Shown here one piece after another: positions 9,252 to 18,144 of a stretch of 64,000 nt of DNA. The notes below the pieces were generated by a model. It was not told the DNA's origin, searched no databases, and saw nothing but the letters and a program-made list of their open reading frames with translations. The stretch comes from SB25 sp029560875. Its GTDB lineage: Bacteria; Bacteroidota; Bacteroidia; Bacteroidales; Tenuifilaceae. A program made the position numbers and the translations under genes. The stretch lies in the NCBI GenBank assembly GCA_035388225.1, contig DAOOPM010000003.1, forward strand, positions 1 through 64,000, read 5' to 3'. Within the stretch, counting starts at the first letter, position 1. Each line of letters opens with the position of its first letter.

Positions 9252-9551
9252 TTAACGTAACTTATCCTCAACGGATTTTACCTTCTTTTCAATTCTACCA
9301 ATTAAACCTTTCTTCACATCAAAATTTACCGAAATGTAAACCCTGTCACAATCGTTCTCAAGCGCCTTGTAAGCATCGTTTATAAGCCCTAAAGCCTCAT
9401 CGAGCGTATTGGTTTCTACAATTGTTCCCATGGCTGTTAGTTGAGCAGTAAAGCCCTTTGTGCGAACGCACTCAACAACCTTTGCCACATAAGGGCTAAC
9501 ACTAATTCCCTTATCGGTTGGAAACATTGCAAAATTCATTATAACCGACAT
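9252..9551 (-). CDS. MTH1187/YqgV (UPF0045) thiamine-binding family protein
   Basis: A 99-residue small cytoplasmic protein of the MTH1187 family (ferredoxin-like fold, tetrameric). Recognisable features are the N-terminal MNFAMFPTDKG, the TAMGTIVE strand and the closing basic helix. Family members bind thiamine or a related ligand, but their physiological role is unsettled. The gene starts 3 bp after the stop of the upstream Ig-like lipoprotein gene, so the two are probably co-transcribed. Confidence 0.9.
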   Translation of the reverse strand: MSVIMNFAMFPTDKGISVSPYVAKVVECVRTKGFTAQLTAMGTIVETNTLDEALGLINDAYKALENDCDRVYISVNFDVKKGLIGRIEKKVKSVEDKLR

Positions 9552-9554
9552 AAT

Positions 9555-11294
9555 CTATGGTTTTGGTATTGTGTAAGAAATTTCGTTTTCCCAGTTGGCG
9601 CGAATGTTTATTTCGCCCTTGTACTTACCCTCGGTAAACTCAAATACCCTCTCTGGCTGAACCCGCTTTAGATAATTACCTGAATCCCAAACACCGTTTT
9701 GGTTCAAATCCTCTATAAACCTCAGCCTATATTTTCCTGGCTGAACAAATGTAAATGTGATAGTTTTATTGCCAATAGACGATTTTGATGTTACCACTTT
9801 ACCCTTATCGTTCAAAACCTCAACAATAACTCCATTGTTAACGCCATTGGGTTTAATAATTAGCGTTCCAAAATCTTCAGGGTCTGCACCTTTAAATTGA
9901 AAGCGTAAAGTATCGTTTTGATGAGCAGAGTAATCCTCAAACGTTCCAGGCAAAACAAGCATTTTGTAAGAAACTAGGGGCTTCCAGTCCTTATTAAAGT
10001 AAAATATCCGTGGATTAATAGAGTCCCTGTAAATATTAACCTGTGGTTCAATAATACTGTCGGTTTCGTTAAGAATTTTAATCTTTGAAGAATCAATCTT
10101 TTTAATGGGTTGCGGAGTAGTAAAATCAAACGGTACACTTGGAAATACTATACTACTTATGGTTGTGGACACATTAAACCCTAAAGGCATTTCTAAACCC
10201 TCCTTCTCCTCTGTTTCTCCTTTTTTTGACTTTGAGCGTTTTGGTTCGGGGGTTTCTTCGAAGTATAGTACTTTTAGAGTATCGGTTTGTGGATTGAGAA
10301 TGTTAAGCGAGTCGGTTTTTTGATATCGAGCCAATAGTTTAAGCGTATCGAGGGCTGCCAGGGTATCCTGAATAATCCAAACCTTAACGGTATCGCCCTG
10401 CAGGTCCGGCTCAGTAATGTACCAATCGGTAATTTCAGGAATATTAAGATTCTCCAACACAAATCCACCAACTGGTTTTCTGGAAAAACCAATTATAAAC
10501 TGATTTCGCTCTGGCCTATCATAACCTGTTATGATTTGATGCGGAAGTTCCTCGCGGAAAGTTTTTATGGTTATTTTGTTGGTGCTAACAGTATCGGTAA
10601 AGTTTTCTTTTTTTAACGTGTCGCTGAAAAAACCAATCTCTTCTACTCCCTGATTATACTTATAGTTGGAGTTTGCATCGGTAATACAAACCAACTTATA
10701 GTCTAAATGCTTTAGGTTGTTTATTTTAAACTCGCCACTTTTATTGGTTTTTGCAATATGCTTAGGAAGTTCCTTGTATGGGAGCGAATCGGAAAAACTA
10801 TCGTATAGCATTAGTAGTGCTCCTTCTACTGGTTTTTGGGTAAAAGAATTTACCACACTTCCTTTTAATGTGAGGGTATCAATCATATCGCCAGTAGAGA
10901 AAGCAAACTCAAAACTATTAATAGGATTCCCTTCGTTGATATCGGAAATTGCATCACCTAAATAAACTGTATAGGTTGTATTCTCCTTAAGCGTGTCGGT
11001 TGTTTCAAGAATAATTTTCTTGCCCTTAGTTTTTACAAAAGGGCTCTGGTTTAAAGGTGGCGAAACAATTAGTTTCTGCTGAAAATCCTTCAGTTGAATA
11101 TACTCATTAAACTCAAAGAAAATCTCATTTCCCTTAAAGTTAGTTGCGTTTAATTTGGGTTGGCTATTAACCATAATTGGTGCAATGGTATCCTTTGGTC
11201 CTCCCGTAGGCGATACAACCTTTGCGCATCGAGGAAAAAGCGTAACAATAAAAAGTCCTGTTAGGACGATATATAAAACTCGTCTTAAAACCAT
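9555..11294 (-). CDS. Ig-like domain lipoprotein (SbsA-Ig type), 579 aa
   Basis: A predicted lipoprotein: an N-terminal hydrophobic segment ends in a cysteine at residue 23, followed by SPTGGPKDTIAP, a start seen in a widespread Bacteroidota family. Residues about 35-130 form an SbsA-like Ig domain (FNEYIQLKDF, ENTTYTVYLGDAISD). A carboxypeptidase-regulatory-like segment (LKGSVVNSFTQKPVEGALL) follows, and the C-terminal half has further beta-sandwich repeats ending in a YRLRFIEDLNQNG motif. It is expected to be anchored in the envelope. The function is unknown; a structural role is inferred only from the domains. Confidence 0.82.
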   Translation of the reverse strand: MVLRRVLYIVLTGLFIVTLFPRCAKVVSPTGGPKDTIAPIMVNSQPKLNATNFKGNEIFFEFNEYIQLKDFQQKLIVSPPLNQSPFVKTKGKKIILETTDTLKENTTYTVYLGDAISDINEGNPINSFEFAFSTGDMIDTLTLKGSVVNSFTQKPVEGALLMLYDSFSDSLPYKELPKHIAKTNKSGEFKINNLKHLDYKLVCITDANSNYKYNQGVEEIGFFSDTLKKENFTDTVSTNKITIKTFREELPHQIITGYDRPERNQFIIGFSRKPVGGFVLENLNIPEITDWYITEPDLQGDTVKVWIIQDTLAALDTLKLLARYQKTDSLNILNPQTDTLKVLYFEETPEPKRSKSKKGETEEKEGLEMPLGFNVSTTISSIVFPSVPFDFTTPQPIKKIDSSKIKILNETDSIIEPQVNIYRDSINPRIFYFNKDWKPLVSYKMLVLPGTFEDYSAHQNDTLRFQFKGADPEDFGTLIIKPNGVNNGVIVEVLNDKGKVVTSKSSIGNKTITFTFVQPGKYRLRFIEDLNQNGVWDSGNYLKRVQPERVFEFTEGKYKGEINIRANWENEISYTIPKP

Positions 11295-11412
11295 ATCAAA
11301 ATTTTGATTTATAAATTGCCGCTAAGTTAACCCAAACAAATTTATCTTTGCACCAAGAAATTATAAAAATTGATTTTTTGTAAAGTTAATTAACTCATAA
11401 AAAGCATATCGT

Positions 11413-12372
11413 ATGTTTCTAGATTCCATTTACATAATAATCGGCTTAGTATTGCTAATACTTGGAGCCAATTGGCTTGTTGAAGGTGCCTCTAGCATTG
11501 CAAAAAAACTAGGAATATCCGCATTAACTATTGGATTAACCGTTGTTGCTTTTGGCACATCTGCCCCTGAGCTGTCGGTTAACATAATCTCTGCAATGTC
11601 TGGTAATACCGATATTGCCCTCGGTAATGTTATTGGTAGTAATATTTTTAATGCTTTTATGATTCTTGGTATTGCTGCTTTAATTAAACCCATAGGCGTT
11701 CAAAACACTACCGTTAAGGTTGAAATACCTTTCAACCTATTAGCCTCGTTAGCTCTAATTGTAATTGCAAATGATGTTTTTATTGACCAAGGTAGTGCAT
11801 CTGTTATTTCAAGAATCGACGGGATAGTACTATTATTGCTTTTCTGCGTATTTATGTATTACAATTTCCTTACCGGGAAATCGAGTCCCGATGAGGTTGC
11901 CCCAACTATTGAGAAACGAAAAGGTTGGTTATCCACAGTAATGGTTCTTGGAGGCTTAGGGTTGCTTGTTGGTGGCGGTAAGTTAATTGTAACTGGGGCT
12001 GTAGATATTGCCAGTGCAATGGGCATTAGTCAGTCCATAATTGGTTTAACAATTGTTGCTGCTGGAACCTCGCTACCAGAGTTGGCAACATCGGCCATTG
12101 CAGCCTATAAAAACAAACCCGATATTGCTATTGGAAATGTAATTGGTTCAAATGTTTTCAACGGTCTATTCATTCTTGGAACTTCATCAATAATTAATCC
12201 CATACCCACATATCCTGGGGCTAGTATCGATTTAGTTGTGAATATCTTTGCCAGCGTTTTCATGCTTTTATTTGCCGTATCGGGCCCAGGCAAGAAAATT
12301 GATAGACGCGAAGGAGTAATACTTGTTACTATATACATTGCTTATACCGTGTTCCTAATTTATAAAGCATAG
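11413..12372 (+). CDS. CaCA-family calcium/sodium antiporter
   Basis: An inner-membrane cation exchanger of the YrbG-like branch. Its 319 residues contain about ten membrane segments in two inverted halves. The two alpha-repeats carry the signature GTSAPELSVN (about residue 49) and AAGTSLPELATS (about residue 217), whose glutamates bind the cation. The matched second halves GNVIGSNIFN and GNVIGSNVFN confirm the internal duplication. It is divergent from the Ig-like lipoprotein gene. A -7-like TATCTTTG lies at 11343-11350, but without a well-spaced -33 element. Confidence 0.93.
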   Translation: MFLDSIYIIIGLVLLILGANWLVEGASSIAKKLGISALTIGLTVVAFGTSAPELSVNIISAMSGNTDIALGNVIGSNIFNAFMILGIAALIKPIGVQNTTVKVEIPFNLLASLALIVIANDVFIDQGSASVISRIDGIVLLLLFCVFMYYNFLTGKSSPDEVAPTIEKRKGWLSTVMVLGGLGLLVGGGKLIVTGAVDIASAMGISQSIIGLTIVAAGTSLPELATSAIAAYKNKPDIAIGNVIGSNVFNGLFILGTSSIINPIPTYPGASIDLVVNIFASVFMLLFAVSGPGKKIDRREGVILVTIYIAYTVFLIYKA

Positions 12373-12377
12373 TTTTT

Positions 12378-12821
12378 ATGAGTATTGTAAATGATTCAGG
12401 GGGAACAATATTTAACTTCTGGACAAAAAACCTTGTGGAGTCTCCCTCTGTTTTTGCCTTTAATTTTTTTATATCATTTGTTGCGGGGGTTTTGTATTCG
12501 TTTAAGGTGCTTCCATCGGGTTATATACTTTTTCTGTTTGGTGTTGTATCGCCAATAATTTTTACAATCTGCCTGTACGACCTTTTGCTATCAAGCAAAG
12601 GAGAGATAATGGGTGAACCTATCCCAAAAGCGTTCAACAATGGTAAATGGAGTAAAGCTGTAATGCTTTTCGATTGCTCTCTTATTGTCTTATTCGCAAC
12701 GCTAATTCATTTGAATGTTCTGAACTTTTTTGTTTTCCGATTCCTTCAAACAGTGTTTTTTCCCCTTCTTCTTCTATCAATTCTTAAAGGATTTTACTAC
12801 TTTAAGTATCAAAATCGATAG
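12378..12821 (+). CDS. Small integral membrane protein, unknown function
   Basis: A 147-residue protein with about four predicted membrane segments (for example FNFFISFVAGVLYSF and SLIVLFATLIHLNVL). I recognise no family. It begins 5 bp after the exchanger gene stop and is followed 20 bp later by the C-GCAxxG-C-C gene, so the three form an operon. The start ATG is the first in frame and the spacing supports it. Confidence 0.7.
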   Translation: MSIVNDSGGTIFNFWTKNLVESPSVFAFNFFISFVAGVLYSFKVLPSGYILFLFGVVSPIIFTICLYDLLLSSKGEIMGEPIPKAFNNGKWSKAVMLFDCSLIVLFATLIHLNVLNFFVFRFLQTVFFPLLLLSILKGFYYFKYQNR

Positions 12822-12841
12822 TCAACTAATTCCATATATAA

Positions 12842-13285
12842 ATGAAAAAGCCTGAACTCTCCGTTAAATACTTTATGGAAAGCGCCACTTGCGCCCAATC
12901 AATTATGGCGGTTTATGGCCCAGAAGTAGGGCTAAATATTGAACAAAGCTTACAGATTGGTTCATCGTTAGGCGGGGGTATTGGCTACCAGCAGCATATT
13001 TGCGGTGCCATTAATGCTGGGGCAATAATTATTGGACTAAAGCACGGAAATTCGGTGCACGGCGATATGGAAAAAAAGAAACGGGCAATTAAACTGGCTG
13101 GCGATTATGTTCTTGAATGTCAGCAAATACTAGGAAATACGCAATGCTCTGAATTGATAAAAATAGACCTAAACAATGAGGAGCAAAAGGAAAAAGCCAA
13201 TACCGACGGATTATTCGATAGGGTTTGTAACAATGCCGTACAGAAATGTGCCGAAATACTAGAAAAGTATCTTAACGAGAAATAA
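12842..13285 (+). CDS. C-GCAxxG-C-C family putative redox protein
   Basis: A 147-residue cytoplasmic protein of the cysteine-rich C-GCAxxG-C-C family. The signature elements are ATCAQSI near residue 17, the glycine-rich GGGIGYQQHICGAINAG, then a cysteine in LECQQILG and another in NTQCSEL. The GCA cysteine is within CGAINAG. Family members are often found near redox or metal-transport genes, and their activity is not established. It is the last gene of the exchanger operon and is followed by a strong hairpin. Confidence 0.85.
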   Translation: MKKPELSVKYFMESATCAQSIMAVYGPEVGLNIEQSLQIGSSLGGGIGYQQHICGAINAGAIIIGLKHGNSVHGDMEKKKRAIKLAGDYVLECQQILGNTQCSELIKIDLNNEEQKEKANTDGLFDRVCNNAVQKCAEILEKYLNEK

Positions 13286-13286
13286 A

Positions 13287-13310
13287 AAGCGCGGAAGTTT
13301 TCCCGCGCTT
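13287..13310. terminator. Bidirectional terminator between convergent genes
   Basis: A GC-rich perfect 8-bp stem (AAGCGCGG / CCGCGCTT) with an 8-base loop, directly after the plus-strand stop codon and facing the end of the minus-strand coiled-coil gene. The T run is short on both sides, but the stem is strong and the position between two converging genes fits a shared terminator. Confidence 0.75.
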
Positions 13311-13332
13311 CTTGTATTCCTATACCTTAATA

Positions 13333-14220
13333 CTACTTCAAAGTAAACTCGCTGTAGCCAATCATATAGCCATCCATATAAAGGGTTACCTTGTAAGTTC
13401 CCTTTAAAAGTTCACCATTGTTATCGTAGTAAATACACATTTCAATATCCTTGTTTTGGTAGTCTACCTCACGGTTTGCCGAGAACACAATTTTTTCGCC
13501 CTCAAAGTCGAACACATCGGTTTCTGCTTTTGCAAGAACATAGTCGTCTGGACCAACAATACGCATATAAACCAAACGATTGCCCGCCTTTGCAATGGTG
13601 TTTTCATTCAAAGTAAAGCAAGCCCGAATTTTCTCAACTCTGCGTGCGCGGGTCATTTCGTTTCCTTTGCGACTTACACCCATGGCAACAACATCGCGAG
13701 CCTTAACAACAGACCCTTTTGCAACCTGAGTGTTAAGCTCCTCGGTTTTTTGCTCCAATTCCTTAACGGTTTGTTTTGCAGTTGCAGCCTCTTCCTTCAC
13801 CTTAATGTTCTCTGCAATAAGCTCTTTATTCATTGCGTTTAGCGAGTCGATATCGTGAAGCATATCTTTCATAATTGAACGTAAAGTTCCAAGTTCTTTC
13901 TGATACTCTTTAATTTTAGCATAACTTATTCTCTTGGTACTCTGAAGCTCATCATAAAGTTTCTTTGCATTCTGCTGCTCACGTACTAACTTCTGATTTA
14001 AAGAATCGTTATCTGTTTCTAGCTCCTTATAATCGGTCATAAGATTGAGCAAATTGTGCGAAATGGAGTCTTTTTCTGCAAGAAGCTGTGTTTCCGTTTC
14101 CAACGCATTTTGCTTTTGCTGATAGTAAACGTAAGTTAATCCTGCAAGCACAATTAGTAGCAGAACAACAACAAATGTTAATACTGGTACTGCTTTTGAT
14201 GATTTTGCACTGTTTTCCAT
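13333..14220 (-). CDS. Membrane-anchored coiled-coil protein
   Basis: A 295-residue protein. One N-terminal membrane helix (residues about 12-30, VLTFVVVLLLIVLAG) is followed by a long coiled coil to about residue 165. A C-terminal beta-rich domain contains ARRVEKIRACFTLNENTIA and ends LYMDGYMIGYSEFTLK. This arrangement is widespread but uncharacterised in Bacteroidota. The topology predicts a short cytoplasmic tail and a periplasmic coiled coil presenting the C-terminal domain. It is 33 bp downstream of the gldA-like gene and likely shares its transcript. Confidence 0.75.
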   Translation of the reverse strand: MENSAKSSKAVPVLTFVVVLLLIVLAGLTYVYYQQKQNALETETQLLAEKDSISHNLLNLMTDYKELETDNDSLNQKLVREQQNAKKLYDELQSTKRISYAKIKEYQKELGTLRSIMKDMLHDIDSLNAMNKELIAENIKVKEEAATAKQTVKELEQKTEELNTQVAKGSVVKARDVVAMGVSRKGNEMTRARRVEKIRACFTLNENTIAKAGNRLVYMRIVGPDDYVLAKAETDVFDFEGEKIVFSANREVDYQNKDIEMCIYYDNNGELLKGTYKVTLYMDGYMIGYSEFTLK

Positions 14221-14253
14221 ATTGAAATAATTGGTTAGTTTATTTATTGTGTG

Positions 14254-15183
14254 TTAATTATTTGTGTGATTAGGTTGTGTAAGATTTTGAAAAACCTCCT
14301 CTAACTGTAGACTCTTCCTGCTTAACGTTAAAAGAGTGTATCCATTGTCTTTTGCAAAACTAAATATATTTGGACGAATATCGATTCCTTCTTTAGATAT
14401 TAATACCCATTCTGAGCTTTCGGTTCTGTAAACATTCTGCACACCTTGTATTTTTAAAAGGCTCTCCTCTGCTACATCTTCAACAAACTCAACCAACACC
14501 TGATGTCCAAATCCCGATGACAAAGCCCTGACCTCATTCGTTGAGCCATCGGCTACAAGTTTTCCGCGATTTATAATGATGATTCGTTTACAAATGGCCT
14601 CAACCTCCTGCATTATATGAGTTGATAGAATAACTGTTTTATCTTTTCCTATCTCGGAGATAAGATTTCGAATCTCTATAATCTGATTTGGGTCTAAACC
14701 GCTAGTTGGCTCATCGAGTATAAGCAACTTTGGGTTATGAATAAGAGCCTGTGCCAAACCAACACGCTGACGGTATCCTTTGGACAATGACCCAATTTTT
14801 TTGTTCTGCTCGTATCCAATTCCAGTAATATCAATTAACTCCTTAACCCTACTTTCTGAGGTTTTTCCAAGTTTGTAGATACTTGCCACCCAAAGCAAAT
14901 ACTCCTTTACGTACATATCAACATAAAGCGGGTTATTTTCGGGTAAGTATCCAATCTCTGCTCTAAAATCGAACTCTGTGTTTAAGGTGTTGTTCCCGTT
15001 GACCTCAACGGCTCCATCGGTTTGCTTTATATAACCGGTGATAATTTTCATCAATGTTGACTTGCCTGCACCATTGGGGCCAAGCAAACCAACCACCTCA
15101 CCAGTTGGTATGGAAAAACTTACAGAATCGAGCGCTTTCTGCTGATTATAAAGTTTTGTAACGTTATTAACTACAATCGACAT
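14254..15183 (-). CDS. gldA: ABC transporter ATP-binding protein, GldA-like
   Basis: A 309-residue ATPase subunit. Walker A is GPNGAGKST near residue 35, the signature LSKGYRQRVGLAQA near residue 134, and Walker B LLILDEPTSGLDP follows. A roughly 80-residue C-terminal extension is typical of the GldA/CcmA-like group. In gliding Bacteroidota GldA works with GldF and GldG. Those permease genes are not adjacent here, so the symbol is given on family similarity only and the transported substrate is unknown. The coiled-coil gene follows on the same strand. Confidence 0.78.
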   Translation of the reverse strand: MSIVVNNVTKLYNQQKALDSVSFSIPTGEVVGLLGPNGAGKSTLMKIITGYIKQTDGAVEVNGNNTLNTEFDFRAEIGYLPENNPLYVDMYVKEYLLWVASIYKLGKTSESRVKELIDITGIGYEQNKKIGSLSKGYRQRVGLAQALIHNPKLLILDEPTSGLDPNQIIEIRNLISEIGKDKTVILSTHIMQEVEAICKRIIIINRGKLVADGSTNEVRALSSGFGHQVLVEFVEDVAEESLLKIQGVQNVYRTESSEWVLISKEGIDIRPNIFSFAKDNGYTLLTLSRKSLQLEEVFQNLTQPNHTNN

Positions 15184-15497
15184 CCGTAAAAAATAAAAGA
15201 CAAAGTTGCTAAATGTTTCCTAGTAAATTGGTTAACAAAAGTAATTATTTAATGAATAGAAAATATGGTTTGAAATGATAAACGCTAATAAGAAATATTT
15301 ATTGAATATTATATCGTTAATAAATGTGAACGAAAAAAAAGTCACAATCGCGGAAATCGATGTAAATTCTAATAAAAAGGTATAAAAAATGATTTTTAAC
15401 CACAAAGTAACACTAAAGATACACAAAGCCCACAAAGGACTTTGTGCTCCTAGTGAAACACTTTGAGTCCTTTGTGGTGTAATCTTTTACAACAAGC
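15184..15497. other. 314-bp intergenic region with one palindromic repeat
   Basis: A very AT-rich spacer between the gldA start and the end of the TonB receptor gene. Its gldA-proximal part should hold the gldA promoter, but I see no clear TAnnTTTG element. The other half contains the 80-bp palindromic repeat listed separately. No RNA gene is visible. Confidence 0.6.
15399..15478. repeat. Palindromic dispersed repeat, copy A (80 bp)
   Basis: Bounded by perfect 9-bp terminal inverted repeats ACCACAAAG / CTTTGTGGT, with a second internal pair (CACAAAG / CTTTGTG). It shares both ends and most of its left arm with the copy at 22854-22952. It can fold into one long hairpin and looks like a non-autonomous mobile or REP-like element. 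No coding frame is supported inside it. Confidence 0.8.
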
Positions 15498-17876
15498 TTA
15501 AAACTCCACCTTATAGCTTAACACTGGAAGCACCACCACCGACGATGATTTCTCAATTTTATTGGTTCGGTAGTTATACACATATCCCTCCTCCATTGGC
15601 GAACCTAACACATTCTTAACCTGAAGTGCCCATACTCCCGAATATCGACGCTTATTGGCTCGGTATGTTATGGAAATATCCATATTGTAGACTGTGGGAT
15701 TCTGTTTTTCAAATGCAAATGTCTCATCATAAATAATAGTTTTATCCTGCATGGATTGTGCATAGTTTACAGGGCTATAGCGCTCCCCTCCCATTATATT
15801 TGCCCTTAAGTTGACGCCCAGCATCCTGTTTTTACTGAACATAAACTCCTTTCCAAATAGTATGTTCATTGCAAAACCCTTATCATACCTTGTATCACGC
15901 CACACATTATCGTCGCCTTTGTACTTGGAATCGAATATTGATGCAGTAACCAAATAGTAGTAATTGTTATTCAAGAACCGCTCAAAGGTTATATCAACCC
16001 CAATGTTTCTGCCAACGCTGTTGTTCTCCAAGGCATTCATAAACGACCAGTCCTGCTTAAAGTTGATTAAAGAGTAGGAACTATCGGCTATTCCGGGGAC
16101 ATCATATAAGTACTGGAAGTATGGCTCCACCTTCAACCTTAAGTTGCTGTTGATTAACCAATCGTAAGCAAGTATAAAGTGATGTGCTTTTGATAATTCT
16201 AGGTTTTTGTTTGGATAGTATTCTTCTCCCGCTGTTTCTTTCTTTATAAGGTAGATTTTTAGCTCCTCCAATTGGCTATGTTTTCCATAGCCAAACGAAA
16301 TAGATTGATTCTGGGCAAAATCCCATTTCAGGCTAAAGCGTGGGTCAATTGAGTAGTTTCCATTCAAAGCAAAGTAGTTGAAGTTAACCCCTGTGTTGGC
16401 CGTTAAATTATGCGTTACACTGTACTTCGATTGTATATAAAATTCAGCGTAGTTACTGCTTCCTTTCTGCTTAACAAAATTCTGAAATGTTTCAGGTTTA
16501 TCGTTTATGGTACTACTCAAATCAATATTATACAGAATTTTACTGTAGTTTACTCCTGTTCTAACGGTGTGCTTTGCGCTGAATTTATGATTCAAAAAAG
16601 TATTAACCCCTACCCTGCCCGATTTATCGGTAAAGTCCCAGTTGGGACGCAGAACAAGCAAATCATCGTATCGCTCTCCGAACATAGTGTTAACTGTTCC
16701 CGATGCTGCAAGAGAAGTATTCAAGTAGGTTTTACTACCAAGTAGAATTTTATGGGTAATACCCGCAGCTCCCATACTTATATTCCAATCGTACGAAGTT
16801 CTATCCCAGTCTGTTTCCCAGTTTACAGAGTCGTTATCCTCTGGTTCGGTGTTGTTATCAATAGCTCCAACACCCCATATCGAAAATGTTCCTGCTTTGC
16901 TGGTAGGAAAGTTCAACTTAAACGACAAATCCTGATATCGCGGAATTTGCTCGGAGGGAATAAGCCCCATTTTACTTATTAAGTCAAGAGTTGAGTATCG
17001 GTAATTGAATAGGTAACTCGATTTTCCGCCCTTCACAAAAGGGCCTTCCGATGCAAAGTCAATTCCCATTATTCCTGCCTGAAATGTGCTCTCGCGCTTC
17101 TCATTGTTTCCGCTCCGTAACTTCATATCAAACACACCGGCAAGTGCATTGCCATATTCAGCAGGAAATGCCCCTGTAAAAAAATCGGAGTTGGCCAGTA
17201 GTTGACTGCTGAAAACCGTTACCACTCCACCACCAGCAACATTTCCGCCTGCAAAGTGGTTTGGGTTTGGAATCTCAACGCCTTCCAATCGCCACGATAC
17301 GCCCTTGGGCGAGTTACCCCGAATAATAATGGCATTATCCTGAATGTTACCAACGGTAACACCTGCAAATGCAGATACCATGCGAGCTGGGTCATCCAAA
17401 CCACCAGCGTAACGGCGGGTTTCCTCAACCGTAAACGACTTTGCGCTGATTGTTGCCATTGGGTTCAACGGCTTATCCTTGCGTGTATGCGCTTTTACTA
17501 CGACCTCCTGAATATGGTTGATGCTCTGCTTAAGACCAACATTAAGCACAACCTCTTTGCTCGATGTTATAAGCACTTCGGGGATTACAACTTGCTCGTA
17601 GCCAACAAAGGCAACTTGAATACTGTAACGGCCAAGCGGCGCATTTTCTATTCGGTAATTACCATCCATATCGGTTGATGTTCCTAATGTTGGATTGGTA
17701 CCAAGTACCACCACTGTTGCTCCTGGAAGCGTGGTTTGCGTTTCAACATCTACAATATTACCCTTAATAACTTGGGTTAAATTTTGGGAGTTTACAATTT
17801 TAAATGATAGTAAACTAAACGCATAAAGCGCTAGATAAATAAAGAGTTTTGCAATAAGTTTAATGGTTGCCTTCAT
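15498..17876 (-). CDS. TonB-dependent outer-membrane receptor with carboxypeptidase-like domain
   Basis: A 792-residue outer-membrane transporter. A signal peptide precedes a carboxypeptidase-regulatory-like domain (residues about 38-120: GNIVDVETQTTLPGATVVV, DMDGNYRIENAPLG). A plug domain follows (ARMVSAFAGVTVGNIQDN, IIIRGNSPKGVSWRLEGVE, FSSQLLANSDFFTGAFPAEY), then a barrel to the C-terminal VLPVLSYKVEF. No SusD-like gene is adjacent, so this is not a classical SusC/D polysaccharide pair. The short barrel and the PNPNHFAGG plug motif resemble stand-alone Bacteroidota receptors of unknown substrate. Confidence 0.9.
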   Translation of the reverse strand: MKATIKLIAKLFIYLALYAFSLLSFKIVNSQNLTQVIKGNIVDVETQTTLPGATVVVLGTNPTLGTSTDMDGNYRIENAPLGRYSIQVAFVGYEQVVIPEVLITSSKEVVLNVGLKQSINHIQEVVVKAHTRKDKPLNPMATISAKSFTVEETRRYAGGLDDPARMVSAFAGVTVGNIQDNAIIIRGNSPKGVSWRLEGVEIPNPNHFAGGNVAGGGVVTVFSSQLLANSDFFTGAFPAEYGNALAGVFDMKLRSGNNEKRESTFQAGIMGIDFASEGPFVKGGKSSYLFNYRYSTLDLISKMGLIPSEQIPRYQDLSFKLNFPTSKAGTFSIWGVGAIDNNTEPEDNDSVNWETDWDRTSYDWNISMGAAGITHKILLGSKTYLNTSLAASGTVNTMFGERYDDLLVLRPNWDFTDKSGRVGVNTFLNHKFSAKHTVRTGVNYSKILYNIDLSSTINDKPETFQNFVKQKGSSNYAEFYIQSKYSVTHNLTANTGVNFNYFALNGNYSIDPRFSLKWDFAQNQSISFGYGKHSQLEELKIYLIKKETAGEEYYPNKNLELSKAHHFILAYDWLINSNLRLKVEPYFQYLYDVPGIADSSYSLINFKQDWSFMNALENNSVGRNIGVDITFERFLNNNYYYLVTASIFDSKYKGDDNVWRDTRYDKGFAMNILFGKEFMFSKNRMLGVNLRANIMGGERYSPVNYAQSMQDKTIIYDETFAFEKQNPTVYNMDISITYRANKRRYSGVWALQVKNVLGSPMEEGYVYNYRTNKIEKSSSVVVLPVLSYKVEF

Positions 17877-18022
17877 CGGTTTTATATTTATAATTCAAAC
17901 CTATGACAACCTTATATCAACTATACCCCTATTACTAAAGTGAGATTTTTAAAAAATTTTGAATAATGATTAACGAATGATGATTTTTGAAGTGTAGGAC
18001 AGACCTTCCGAAGTCCATAGAA

Positions 18023-18054
18023 CCTCCGTTCGCGCTCGTCTTATGACGAGTGTG
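18023..18054. repeat. Short hairpin repeat, copy 1
   Basis: The 20-base core CCTCCGTTCGCGC-T-CGTCTT is shared, with one change, with the copy near 19143. The arms at 18031-18040 and 18045-18054 pair over 10 bp (CGCGCTCGTC / GACGAGTGTG, with G-T wobbles) around a TTAT loop. Relative to copy 2, a T:A pair here replaces a G:C pair. Confidence 0.7.
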
Positions 18055-18144
18055 CAATTATAACTTGCAGGCGTAGTGGATACTTGAGCCACTAGAGCGA
18101 ATACATCTTGAAGACGCGCTCAAACAATAGAACTGGGGCTACAA

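Noticed and set aside
15232..15435. A 67-codon open frame in the gldA-TonB receptor spacer
   Set aside because: It runs into the palindromic repeat, has a low-complexity hydrophobic translation typical of AT-rich DNA, and has no family match that I recognise.
17202..17678. A 158-codon open frame opposite the TonB receptor
   Set aside because: It is fully covered by the well-supported receptor gene on the other strand, and its sequence shows no family features.
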